From the NCBI RefSeq assembly GCF_900156475.1, contig NZ_FTNR01000011.1, positions 62,001 through 126,000 of the forward strand: a stretch of DNA of 64,000 nt, written 5' to 3'. Each line of letters begins with the position of its first letter. The stretch's first letter is position 1. Positions 9,502 through 16,715 of this stretch are shown here, one piece after another. The position numbers were made by a program, and so were the translations under genes. This DNA comes from Natronorubrum thiooxidans (lineage in GTDB: Archaea > Halobacteriota > Halobacteria > Halobacteriales > Natrialbaceae). The notes below the pieces were generated by a model, which was given only the letters and a program-made list of their open reading frames with translations, did not search any database and was not told the DNA's origin.

Positions 9502-9529
9502 GGTATTAAATTTATTATAATTGTATAAT

Positions 9530-10471
9530 CTAAGTAGAATCTTCCAGATACCCTGTGGCAACGAGTCGTTCTCGCACTGACTCTGGAATATCATCACTAT
9601 ACTGTGTGTCGTCCTTTCTGACCGTGCTATTTCCTGTACCTTTCACCCATGATAATAGTGGCACCTCGAATAGTTTTTCATGAAACACAGCGGCGCGTTT
9701 ATAATTATGACCATACCCTCCATTTTCACCAAAGAGTTCCCCGTGGTCACTCGTTATGATAATATTTGTCTCTGGTGGGACAGTCTCCACTAGCCGCTGT
9801 ATCGAGTCAAGACAGTTACGACAAGCACTTATTTGCCAGTCATGTGCGGTCTCATAGTTAGGATCGCGTTCATCATCGGCCAATTTATTGATAAGATCGT
9901 CGTGTGAAAGATCACATCGTCCTCCATAGGGATAATGAGTTTCGCTAAGATTGACCAAACCAAACCACGAGCCATCCGCATCATCTACACATTGTATTGC
10001 TATATCAATTTTATTTTCAACCGGTGCATCTTCACCTGGCATCTCCCACCGATCAAAGTATCTATATGTCGGCGAATCAATATACCAGTTATTATGAAGA
10101 TAGCCCATAGAAACTACACCCCAGGATGTATTGTGATATCGTGTTAGTGGAACATAGGTCGATGGATAATCGTTTGCAAACCCTGTACCATCAGAAGCAT
10201 ATGGGATGCCACCACGTACAATCGCTTCATGAGAGGGAAGCGTCCACGGCGCGTGCGAATGTGCTCTCGTGGGTGACACTGGAAAATCATCGTTGTATGC
10301 CTCAACGAAGGAATCATACCGACAAGAATCAAGTACAATGACAAGCGTTGGATGAGGCTTCGTGGGCGTAGTCGCATACCAGTCTCGGATTCGTCTGGTT
10401 ATCTCCCTCGGTAGGCGAGGTTCCGCAAGCTTATATATTGACTTTAAGTGCTGGACAGCTCTTGAGATCAT
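9530..10471 (-). CDS. Sulfatase-like enzyme of the alkaline phosphatase superfamily
   Basis: 313 residues. The N-terminal metal site is LVIVLDSCRYDSFVEAY (Asp at about residue 47), the second site is IIITSDHGELFGENGGYGH (about 233-251), and the nucleophile region reads HAPWTLPSHEAIVRGG. Sulfatases have Cys or Ser in C/S-x-P-x-R; here the aligned residue is Thr (W-T-L-P-S-H), as in phosphoglycerol and phosphoethanolamine transferases such as LtaS. I therefore cannot say whether it cleaves or transfers a sulfate or phosphate group. No signal peptide or membrane segment is obvious; the first 30 residues form a basic amphipathic helix, so it may work at the inner face. It sits among glycosyltransferases, and probably decorates or trims the glycan. 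An AT-rich promoter lies just upstream (ATATATAAATCG). Confidence 0.78.
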   Translation of the reverse strand: MISRAVQHLKSIYKLAEPRLPREITRRIRDWYATTPTKPHPTLVIVLDSCRYDSFVEAYNDDFPVSPTRAHSHAPWTLPSHEAIVRGGIPYASDGTGFANDYPSTYVPLTRYHNTSWGVVSMGYLHNNWYIDSPTYRYFDRWEMPGEDAPVENKIDIAIQCVDDADGSWFGLVNLSETHYPYGGRCDLSHDDLINKLADDERDPNYETAHDWQISACRNCLDSIQRLVETVPPETNIIITSDHGELFGENGGYGHNYKRAAVFHEKLFEVPLLSWVKGTGNSTVRKDDTQYSDDIPESVRERLVATGYLEDST

Positions 10472-10557
10472 ATACTTACTAATTCGGAAACAAAGACAGT
10501 AAATATGTTTTTCGATTTATATATGTAATATCATCATATCTGACAACATATATGGTA

Positions 10558-12369
10558 TTAATCACTCGCAGATCCAGCAACGACTTGTCTGTCGTACAAG
10601 CCAGCATACTGGCCATTCTTAGAAATTAGTGTCCGATGATCACCACGTTCGACAATCTTCCCTTGATCCATCGCATAGATCCGATCTGCATTAGTTACCG
10701 TTGAAAGACGATGTGCCACGACGACCATTCCGTAGTCACGATCCATCGCTTCAATAGCCGAATGGACTTTCTCTTCGAGACCGGTATCCAGATCGCTAGT
10801 GGCTTCATCCAGGAGCAGGAAATCCGCGTCTTTCAACAGTGCGCGAGCGATAGCGATCCGCTGTTGCTGCCCACCTGACAACCGAACTCCGTCATCACCG
10901 AGCTCGGTATCGAAGCCGTTTGGTAGGTCGTTGAAGAACTCTGTCACCTGCGCGATCTCACAGACCTTCTCAATTTCTTCTTGAGTCGCATCGCGGTTCC
11001 CGACCGTCAGGTTGTATCGAAGCGTCTCATTGAAAATAAACGGATTCTGTCGCACGACAGAAACACGCTTTCGCCATTCCTGAATCGGGAATTCGTCGAT
11101 TGGAGTACTATCAGCTCGGATCTCACCCGCGTCAGGTTCGTACATCCGCGCGAACAGCGAGATGATCGTCGACTTCCCAGCGCCAGACTGCCCGACGAAT
11201 GCGACGAACTCGCCGCGTTCGACGTCGAAGGACACGCCACGGAGCACCTCATCGTCACTCGTCTCGTAGGAGAAGCGCACATCGTCGAACTCAACGCGTT
11301 CAATATCCGATGGAGCTTCATCTCGAACGGGTTCCGGCTCACTGTAGTCATCCATTTCATCGAGGAACCGCTGGGTGCGAATCAAGTGGGGGAGCTTGCT
11401 GTCGAGATCGTAAATAACGTTCGACAGGACGCTCACTTTCGGACCGAGACGGAAAATTGCGAAGAGAAAGACTGCTAGCGCTCCGAGTGAAAGGGATGTG
11501 AATGCGATCGCCACATAGATTAGCACAAAGACAGTAACCGCAATGACTAGTTGATAGAAGTTCTTGATAATCGCCTTATTACGACTGATTCTGATCGAAG
11601 ATCGAACCGCAGTTTCTACTGCATCGCTGAAACGGGTAAACAGTTCGCCGCGCATACCGAACGCTTTGACATCGCGGATTCCCTGCGTCCCCCCCTGTGC
11701 GGCTGTCTGAACCTCTTCGTTGGCTTCGGCAAGGCGACCCCCCACCGATGCGCCTGATTCTAGACCAAATTTGAATAGTAGCACTACTCCACCAAGGACG
11801 ACTCCTGTAACCAGAGTTAACCACGGAGCGATAAACAGTGCGATTCCGAAATACATGGCTGCGAGAAGACCCTGCTCAACCAGTCGGACAAGAATCTTGA
11901 TTACGCTACTGGCGTACCCTGACTCAGTAATAATGGCATTCAGAATCTCGTCAGATCCTTCTTGATCGAAATATGAAACCCGCGCGTCGAGAGCCTTATC
12001 GTACGCGTCAGTACGAATTTCCTGTTTGTAATATTGACTGAGAGCGGCCTGGAACCAAGCGACTAAGAAACTCGAACTGTAGCGTATCGTCATCACTGCA
12101 GCGACACCCGTCACGAGATATCCAAGCGTAAACGGAATACCGAGCGTCTGATACAGCGTAACGAACATTCCGAGTACTCCACTTGCTTCGTCGGGATCGA
12201 CCTCACCCTGAGCGAGTTCGAGAATCGGGAGAATAAAGCTCAGCCCCACGGCTTCGAGCCCCGCAGCAACCACACTGAGAATGATCACACCGAGCGTAAA
12301 CGCGGGGCGAAACGCAGCTACACGACGAACCGCGGCGGCTTTCTCGCGGTACGTGTAGTCGTCACTCAT
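10558..12369 (-). CDS. ABC exporter with fused membrane and ATPase domains, PglK/MsbA-like
   Basis: 603 residues from the ATG at 12367-12369, which has GGAGGGG 9-15 bp upstream; an ATG six codons earlier is less likely. Six membrane segments fill the first 310 residues or so. The ATPase domain has Walker A GQSGAGKST at about 393-401, a Q-loop (VVRQNPFIF), signature LSGGQQQR at about 497-504, Walker B FLLLDEA at about 517-523 and the H-loop AHRLS. One polypeptide therefore carries both halves of a homodimeric exporter. In Campylobacter, PglK of this type flips the lipid-linked oligosaccharide for N-glycosylation; the gene's place between the transferases and the rml genes makes a glycan flippase the most likely role, which is inference. 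Lipid or drug export cannot be excluded. Confidence 0.87.
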   Translation of the reverse strand: MSDDYTYREKAAAVRRVAAFRPAFTLGVIILSVVAAGLEAVGLSFILPILELAQGEVDPDEASGVLGMFVTLYQTLGIPFTLGYLVTGVAAVMTIRYSSSFLVAWFQAALSQYYKQEIRTDAYDKALDARVSYFDQEGSDEILNAIITESGYASSVIKILVRLVEQGLLAAMYFGIALFIAPWLTLVTGVVLGGVVLLFKFGLESGASVGGRLAEANEEVQTAAQGGTQGIRDVKAFGMRGELFTRFSDAVETAVRSSIRISRNKAIIKNFYQLVIAVTVFVLIYVAIAFTSLSLGALAVFLFAIFRLGPKVSVLSNVIYDLDSKLPHLIRTQRFLDEMDDYSEPEPVRDEAPSDIERVEFDDVRFSYETSDDEVLRGVSFDVERGEFVAFVGQSGAGKSTIISLFARMYEPDAGEIRADSTPIDEFPIQEWRKRVSVVRQNPFIFNETLRYNLTVGNRDATQEEIEKVCEIAQVTEFFNDLPNGFDTELGDDGVRLSGGQQQRIAIARALLKDADFLLLDEATSDLDTGLEEKVHSAIEAMDRDYGMVVVAHRLSTVTNADRIYAMDQGKIVERGDHRTLISKNGQYAGLYDRQVVAGSASD

Positions 12370-12546
12370 TGGGTACAGCCCCTCCACCGATGAGATGGTC
12401 GTTCGAGTCCCTGTCTCCCACAGACCGGGTCGAAAATGGAGAACGTCCAGTCCGTAATAGGTCGCCAGTCGTACATTAGTCTCTCAGAACAAATCTTGAA
12501 ACCCCACAAATTAGTCTTTGTGTTTCGCTGCTACTCCGCTGGCAGC

Positions 12547-12592
12547 GACAATTTTTAAGCGATCCGTCAGTACATGGAAATTGTTATATTGA
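12547..12592 (+). promoter_or_regulatory. Probable TATA region for the rml operon
   Basis: Between the divergent ABC exporter and rmlC the plus strand has CAATTTTTAAGCG (about 12549-12561) and GTTATATTGATCC (about 12580-12592). The second lies some 30-35 bp before the rmlC ATG, the usual distance for a leaderless haloarchaeal transcript. Which of the two is used cannot be settled by eye. Confidence 0.4.
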
Positions 12593-12617
12593 TCCATTGA
12601 CGACCACACACTATCTT

Positions 12618-13082
12618 ATGATACACGACCTCGAAGTACGCGAACTCCAGGTGAACGCCGACGAGCGCGGGCATCTGGTGGAGGTCTTCCGCGAGGACTG
12701 GGACGAGTACGACCCGGAACCCGCGATGAGCTACTACTCGATGACCTACCCGGGCGTCGTTCGCGCCTGGCACAAACACAATCGGGGACAGATCGACCAC
12801 TTCGTCTGTCCGAAAGGCCGCATCAAGGTGGGCGTCTACGACGACCGAGAAGACTCGCCGACACAAGACGAACTGAATACGTTCGTCATCGGCGAGCACA
12901 ACCAGCAGGTGATCCGGATCCCCGGTGACTGCTGGCACGGGTTCAAAGCGATCGGCGACGAGCCGGCAATTCTGCTCAACTACCCCACCAATCTCTACGA
13001 CTACGACGATCCTGACGAGGAACGGATTCCGTACGACACTGACAAAATCCCACTCGACTGGGAGGCACCCGTCCACGGATAA
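12618..13082 (+). CDS. rmlC: dTDP-4-dehydrorhamnose 3,5-epimerase family protein (RmlC-like cupin)
   Basis: 154 residues from the ATG at 12618 (MIHDLEVRELQVNADERGHL); a TTG seven codons upstream is also in frame. The start follows RmlC: a short strand, then DERGHLVEVFRED. VVRAWHKHNRGQIDHFVCP carries the cupin histidines and matches the R-x-x-H-x-Q region of the epimerase. KVGVYDDREDSPT and IRIPGDCWHGFKAIGD complete the double-stranded beta-helix. At 154 residues it is shorter than bacterial RmlC (about 180), as is common in archaeal homologues. It would convert dTDP-4-keto-6-deoxyglucose to dTDP-4-keto-rhamnose. Only 2 bp separate it from rmlA, so the two form an operon. A related sugar isomerase of the cupin group (FdtA/WbmF-like) is possible, but rmlA, rmlB and rmlD nearby favour the rhamnose route. 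Confidence 0.82.
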   Translation: MIHDLEVRELQVNADERGHLVEVFREDWDEYDPEPAMSYYSMTYPGVVRAWHKHNRGQIDHFVCPKGRIKVGVYDDREDSPTQDELNTFVIGEHNQQVIRIPGDCWHGFKAIGDEPAILLNYPTNLYDYDDPDEERIPYDTDKIPLDWEAPVHG

Positions 13083-13084
13083 CG

Positions 13085-14158
13085 ATGAAGGGACTCATCC
13101 TCGCCGGCGGTCGTGGCACCCGTCTTCGGCCGATCACCCACACCGGCCCGAAACAGCTCGTCCCGGTCGCAAACAAACCCGTCCTCGAGTACGCCATCGA
13201 AGACCTCAAGGAAGCAGGCATCACCGAGATCGGGATCGTCCTCGGCAATCTCGGCCGCGAAGCGATCCAGGAACACCTCGGTGACGGCACAGACTTCGGC
13301 GTCGAGATCACCTACATCATCCAGGGGAACCCGCTGGGGCTCGCCCACGCCGCCGGCTGTGCTGAGGAGTTCGTCGACGGCGACGACTTCGTGATGTACC
13401 TCGGGGACAACATCCTCGAGGGCGGCGTCACCGACCTCGTCGAGAGCTTCGAGACCGGCGACCACGCCGCGGGCATCGCTCTCCAGCGCGTGGAAAATCC
13501 CCAGCAGTTCGGTGTGGCCGACGTCGACGAAGACGGCACGGTCAAAGAACTCGTCGAGAAGCCTGACGACCCACCGAGCAATCTCGCACTCATCGGCATC
13601 TACGTCTTCTCGCCTGCGATCTTCGACGCTATCGAAACCCTCGAGCCCTCCTGGCGTGGCGAACTCGAGATCACCGACGCGATCCAGTCGTTACTCGACG
13701 ACGGCCGTTCGATCGACTCCGCGATCGTCGAGGGCTGGTGGAAAGACACAGGAAAGCCGGAGGACGTGCTTGAAGCGAATCGCCTCGTCCTCGAAGACGC
13801 CTTGGGTACGGTCAACGGAACCATTGAGGACGGCGCGGATATCACGGGACAGGTCGACGTCGCCGAAGGGGCGATCATCGAAGACGGCGCTGTCGTTCGT
13901 GGTCCCGTCAGTATCGGCGAAGATGTTCGGATCACCGCCGACACCTACCTCGGTCCCTACACCTCGATCGGCGCGGGTTCGACGATCGAGAGTGCACACG
14001 TTGAGAACACCGTCGTCGCCGGTGATGCGACGATCCGAACCAGCGTCAAGATCGTCGACAGCTTGATCGGCGAGAGCGCAACGATCGACACCGCTGACGA
14101 TCTCCTGCCGGAAGGCAAACGACTCGTCGTCGGTGAGAACTCACAGCTCAAACTCTAA
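13085..14158 (+). CDS. rmlA: Glucose-1-phosphate thymidylyltransferase, long form
   Basis: 357 residues. The nucleotide-binding signature GLILAGGRGTRLRPITH is at residues 3-19, followed by GPKQLVPVANKPVLEYAIED. FVMYLGDNILEGG carries the metal-binding Asp, and EKPDDPPSNLALIGIYVF and the conserved W-x-D-T-G (GWWKDTGKPEDV) close the catalytic domain. From about residue 240 a left-handed beta-helix of hexapeptide repeats follows (EDGADITGQVDVAEGAIIEDG region), as in archaeal and StrD-like long forms; bacterial RmlA lacks it. The enzyme makes dTDP-glucose from dTTP and glucose-1-phosphate, the first step of dTDP-rhamnose synthesis. It follows rmlC by 2 bp and is followed after 2 bp by a small zinc-ribbon gene, so one transcript is likely. 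Confidence 0.92.
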   Translation: MKGLILAGGRGTRLRPITHTGPKQLVPVANKPVLEYAIEDLKEAGITEIGIVLGNLGREAIQEHLGDGTDFGVEITYIIQGNPLGLAHAAGCAEEFVDGDDFVMYLGDNILEGGVTDLVESFETGDHAAGIALQRVENPQQFGVADVDEDGTVKELVEKPDDPPSNLALIGIYVFSPAIFDAIETLEPSWRGELEITDAIQSLLDDGRSIDSAIVEGWWKDTGKPEDVLEANRLVLEDALGTVNGTIEDGADITGQVDVAEGAIIEDGAVVRGPVSIGEDVRITADTYLGPYTSIGAGSTIESAHVENTVVAGDATIRTSVKIVDSLIGESATIDTADDLLPEGKRLVVGENSQLKL

Positions 14159-14160
14159 CC

Positions 14161-14340
14161 ATGCGCATCATCACCCACGCCTGTCCAGCCTGTGGAACCG
14201 TCGTCGCAGCCAACGAACTCGAGAGTCGCCGCGTGATGAAGTGTCCGGGACTGCACTGCGAGGAAGTCCATCGATTCGACGACCTCGAGGACGAGGAACG
14301 TGAGCACTTCCTCGAGAACAAAGACCAGTACCGAATTTGA
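14161..14340 (+). CDS. Small zinc-ribbon protein, 59 residues
   Basis: An ATG two bases after the rmlA stop opens a 59-codon frame ending in TGA at 14338-14340. The product begins MRIITHACPACGTVVAANEL and later has KCPGLHCEEVHRF, giving a CxxC pair (C8, C11) and a C-x4-C pair (C28, C33) that can bind one zinc. The rest is acidic and helical (DLEDEEREHFLENKDQY). Codon use (CTC-GAG pairs, GC-rich third positions) matches rmlA and argues that it is real. The spacing shows that it is part of the rmlC-rmlA operon. I do not recognise a named family. Such mini-proteins often act as adaptor or regulatory subunits; a link to dTDP-sugar synthesis is inference from position alone. Confidence 0.72.
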   Translation: MRIITHACPACGTVVAANELESRRVMKCPGLHCEEVHRFDDLEDEEREHFLENKDQYRI

Positions 14341-14386
14341 GTGTACGACTGGAGATAGACTGAGAAAGGCACAATTTTCTAATTTA

Positions 14387-15127
14387 ATGTCCAGCAGAAG
14401 TTGGCCGTCTCAAGTCCGATCCGGCTTCCGAAAGGTCAAAAATCACATGAGGAGGGTAGGACTGTACAGAACGCGTACGCTCCTCCGAACACTGAAATAC
14501 AGATATGTTCACGGCCATCATGTCGGTGGGGCATTCGACCTCTTGTCGATCGATCCCTCGAATGTCGACCACTATCTCTCGCCACGGTTCGGACCCCGGT
14601 CATACGTGTTCGACATCAAGGGTGGTGACTGGGACGAGACCAGACCGCGGCCAATCGAGGAGTACGACATGTACCGCGCGTTCGAACGCCACTTTACCGA
14701 CGGCATCTCGTGGACCCAAACGGAGTTCTACGAGCGAATCACTGACGAAATTGACCAAGGAAAGACGAAGTGGGGCTGTACATCCGAAGACGAGTTTTAC
14801 GAGGTCTGTGGGGAATTTGATTCACTCCACGACAGTATCGTTGAACACGGCTTTCTCTCGATGAAAGAACTTCACGACCGTGGCTTAGATACCACGAAAC
14901 CGATTCATGCACACGAAGTCTGTGTTGTGATCGGTCGTGATGGAACACTCTACAGCGATGAGGGACGGCACAGGCTGTTCATCGCGAAGGTTCTCGATTT
15001 CGATCAGATCCCTGCCAGGGTGTTGGTTCGTCACACTGAATGGCAACGGATCCGTGACCAAGCAGCGGCTAAGGGATCACCTCCATCGGAGTATACTTCA
15101 CACCCTGATCTCAAGGATATCAGATAG
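14387..15127 (+). CDS. ParB-like domain protein of haloarchaeal glycan clusters, function unknown
   Basis: 246 residues from ATG 14387; the frame is open further upstream, but that part overlaps the zinc-ribbon gene. The N-terminal 35 residues are basic and amphipathic (RSGFRKVKNHMRRVGLYRTR), which could bind the membrane surface. The middle contains DPSNVDHYLSPRFGP and DIKGGDWDETRPRPIEEYDM. The C-terminal 90 residues resemble the ParB N-terminal/sulfiredoxin fold: VVIGRDGTLYSDEGRHRLFI, then IPARVLVRHTEWQRIRD. Known ParB folds with G-x-x-R/H bind and hydrolyse CTP or similar nucleotides; whether this one does is unknown. It is a full-length version of the dead gene at 6695-7417. It lies 46 bp after the zinc ribbon and probably shares its transcript. 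Confidence 0.7.
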   Translation: MSSRSWPSQVRSGFRKVKNHMRRVGLYRTRTLLRTLKYRYVHGHHVGGAFDLLSIDPSNVDHYLSPRFGPRSYVFDIKGGDWDETRPRPIEEYDMYRAFERHFTDGISWTQTEFYERITDEIDQGKTKWGCTSEDEFYEVCGEFDSLHDSIVEHGFLSMKELHDRGLDTTKPIHAHEVCVVIGRDGTLYSDEGRHRLFIAKVLDFDQIPARVLVRHTEWQRIRDQAAAKGSPPSEYTSHPDLKDIR

Positions 15128-15195
15128 GTGTGACTGGACGCTCGGTACACACATCAACCCCCATTTATTTACAAGAGGTGAAAAATAGAAAATGT

Positions 15196-16080
15196 TTAGT
15201 CGTTTAGTATAATTTCAATCTCTGTCTCGAGCTCCGGTGGTTTGCTCTCCAGAATCTGTCCCAGCAGTGCTGTAGATAGACATGTGTCCTGTGGTCGGCA
15301 TGCGTCTCTATCGACATCCGTCGTCGACCCGCGCGTTAGCAAACTCTGATTCTCATTAGCTGTCTGGATGACCAACTGCCCGAATTTGTATGGTGTCACT
15401 TCATCGAGGCAGGCGACGTGAAACACCCCCTCTGAATCACGTTCAAGTAAATCCAACACAACCTCTGCAGCATACCCTGCTCTGGTCGGCGTCACCCACT
15501 GATCGGTAAACAACGGTACTGACTCTCCATCACGTGCGCGCCCCAGAACCCACGCGGGAAAGCCCTCGAGGTCACCGGTCGCCCCGTGTCGGCCCCAGAC
15601 GAACGACAGCCGACAGACGACCGTCTCCGAGTGGGTCTCGAGGACACGTCGTTCGCCCTCGAGTTTCGTCTCGCCGTAGACCTGGATCGGGTTCGGGTCG
15701 TCGTCCTCGGTATACGGCTCCTCGGCCTCGCCGTCGAAGACGTAGTCCGTCGAGAGGTGCACAAAAGAAATACCGCGTTCCGCACACTCCTCGGCCAGGA
15801 CGCCCGGCGCGTCGGCGTTGACGCCACGCGCGAGTTCCGGGTTCTCTTCACAGCCGTCGACGTCGGTGTACGCCGCACAGTTCACGACCGCGTCGGGCTC
15901 GACCTGCTCGATGACCGCCCGAACCCGCTGTGTATCACGAATGTCGAGCTCGAACAGGTCGACGTCGAACGCCGGCTGCTCAGTGTGGTAGGTCCCCGAA
16001 ACAGCTATCCCTCGGTCCAGACAGGTCCGGACCAGTGAACTCCCGACGAGGCCGTTCGCCCCGAGTACGAGTACTGACAT
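15196..16080 (-). CDS. rmlD: dTDP-4-dehydrorhamnose reductase
   Basis: 294 residues from the ATG at 16078-16080 (MSVLVLGANGLVGSSLV). The NADPH-binding loop GANGLVG is at residues 7-13. VVNCAAYTDVDGCEENPELA is the conserved AAYTxVDxAE stretch, and STDYVFDGEAEEPYTEDD plus YGETKLEGE supply the catalytic Ser/Thr-Tyr-Lys set of the short-chain dehydrogenase/reductase fold. RLSFVWGRHG and VTPTRAGYAAEVV follow as in RmlD. The enzyme reduces dTDP-4-keto-rhamnose to dTDP-L-rhamnose, the last step of the pathway. It is encoded opposite to rmlCA and rmlB, downstream of the Nudix remnant on the minus strand (63 bp apart). Confidence 0.9.
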   Translation of the reverse strand: MSVLVLGANGLVGSSLVRTCLDRGIAVSGTYHTEQPAFDVDLFELDIRDTQRVRAVIEQVEPDAVVNCAAYTDVDGCEENPELARGVNADAPGVLAEECAERGISFVHLSTDYVFDGEAEEPYTEDDDPNPIQVYGETKLEGERRVLETHSETVVCRLSFVWGRHGATGDLEGFPAWVLGRARDGESVPLFTDQWVTPTRAGYAAEVVLDLLERDSEGVFHVACLDEVTPYKFGQLVIQTANENQSLLTRGSTTDVDRDACRPQDTCLSTALLGQILESKPPELETEIEIILND

Positions 16081-16143
16081 ACACACGTGGTTACCAGTAC
16101 CGACCCAAATCAGTGCCGGAGGCGACCTGAGTCGCGATCGGCG

Positions 16144-16612
16144 TCAGTACTGGTAGCCACGCGCCTCGAGGTCGCGCAGATAGCGCTCCATATAGGGATG
16201 GAGGTCGGGGAACGGTTCGGTGAACGTCTCGAGCAACGCGTGCTGGTCGTCCGGTTCGAGACGCTCGTCGACGGGTGTGACGACGAACGCCGTCGCGAGG
16301 TAGTGTTTCGAGTCGACACCGTCGAATTCGGCGGTGTCGTACAGGTGCTCGTACGTGCCGAGCTCCTCGTCGATGACGACGTCCGTGCCGAGTTCAGACT
16401 CGGCAACCCGGTGGACGGCGTCCCGGCGCGTCTCCCCTTTGAAGACGGTTCCGCCGGGGGCCGAACCACTCCCCTTTGGCGGGTTCGTTCTCCCGTTTGC
16501 CGAGGACGAGGCCGCCATCGTGGTGGACGAGGAGGTCCACCGAGACGATCGGCACGTGTTCGACGATCGTCCGGAACGTCTCCGGTGGAACCCACCGTGA
16601 ATCGTCCGTCAT
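16144..16612 (-). pseudogene. Frameshifted Nudix hydrolase, GDP-mannose mannosyl hydrolase type
   Basis: Two minus-strand frames join into one protein. The first starts at the ATG at 16610-16612 (MTDDSRWVPPETF) and runs VPIVSVDLLVHH, LVLGKRENEPAKGEWF. The second continues PGGTVFKGETRRDAVHRVAE and ends at 16144. The joint is at about 16456-16462, in a run of five G on the plus strand followed by CC. The open span is 469 nt, one base more than a multiple of three, so a single inserted base explains it. Residue order (LVLGKR, GEWF, PGG, EARRDA-like box, ELG, HYLATAF) is that of GDP-mannose mannosyl hydrolases, which lack the full canonical Nudix box. The intact enzyme would hydrolyse GDP-sugars. 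It may be dead, or the base may be a sequencing error in the homopolymer. Confidence 0.78.
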
Positions 16613-16672
16613 CGTGCTTTCGTGCGTCGCCGGTGAAATAGCTCCACCGGTCTCCTGAACTGAACTGGGTGG

Positions 16673-16690
16673 CGAAACCAAATTTATTAG
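16673..16690 (+). promoter_or_regulatory. BRE and TATA box of rmlB
   Basis: CGAAACCA at 16673-16680 runs into AATTTATTAG at 16681-16690. This is the haloarchaeal BRE plus TATA pattern, centred about 30 bp before the rmlB ATG at 16716. The spacing predicts a transcript with almost no 5' leader. Confidence 0.6.
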
Positions 16691-16715
16691 ACCTATTGGT
16701 GTCTCGACGGGAAAT

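Noticed and set aside
12388-12415. GTTCGAGTCC, reminiscent of a tRNA T-arm
   Set aside because: The flanking bases do not form a 5-bp stem and no anticodon or acceptor stem can be built upstream.
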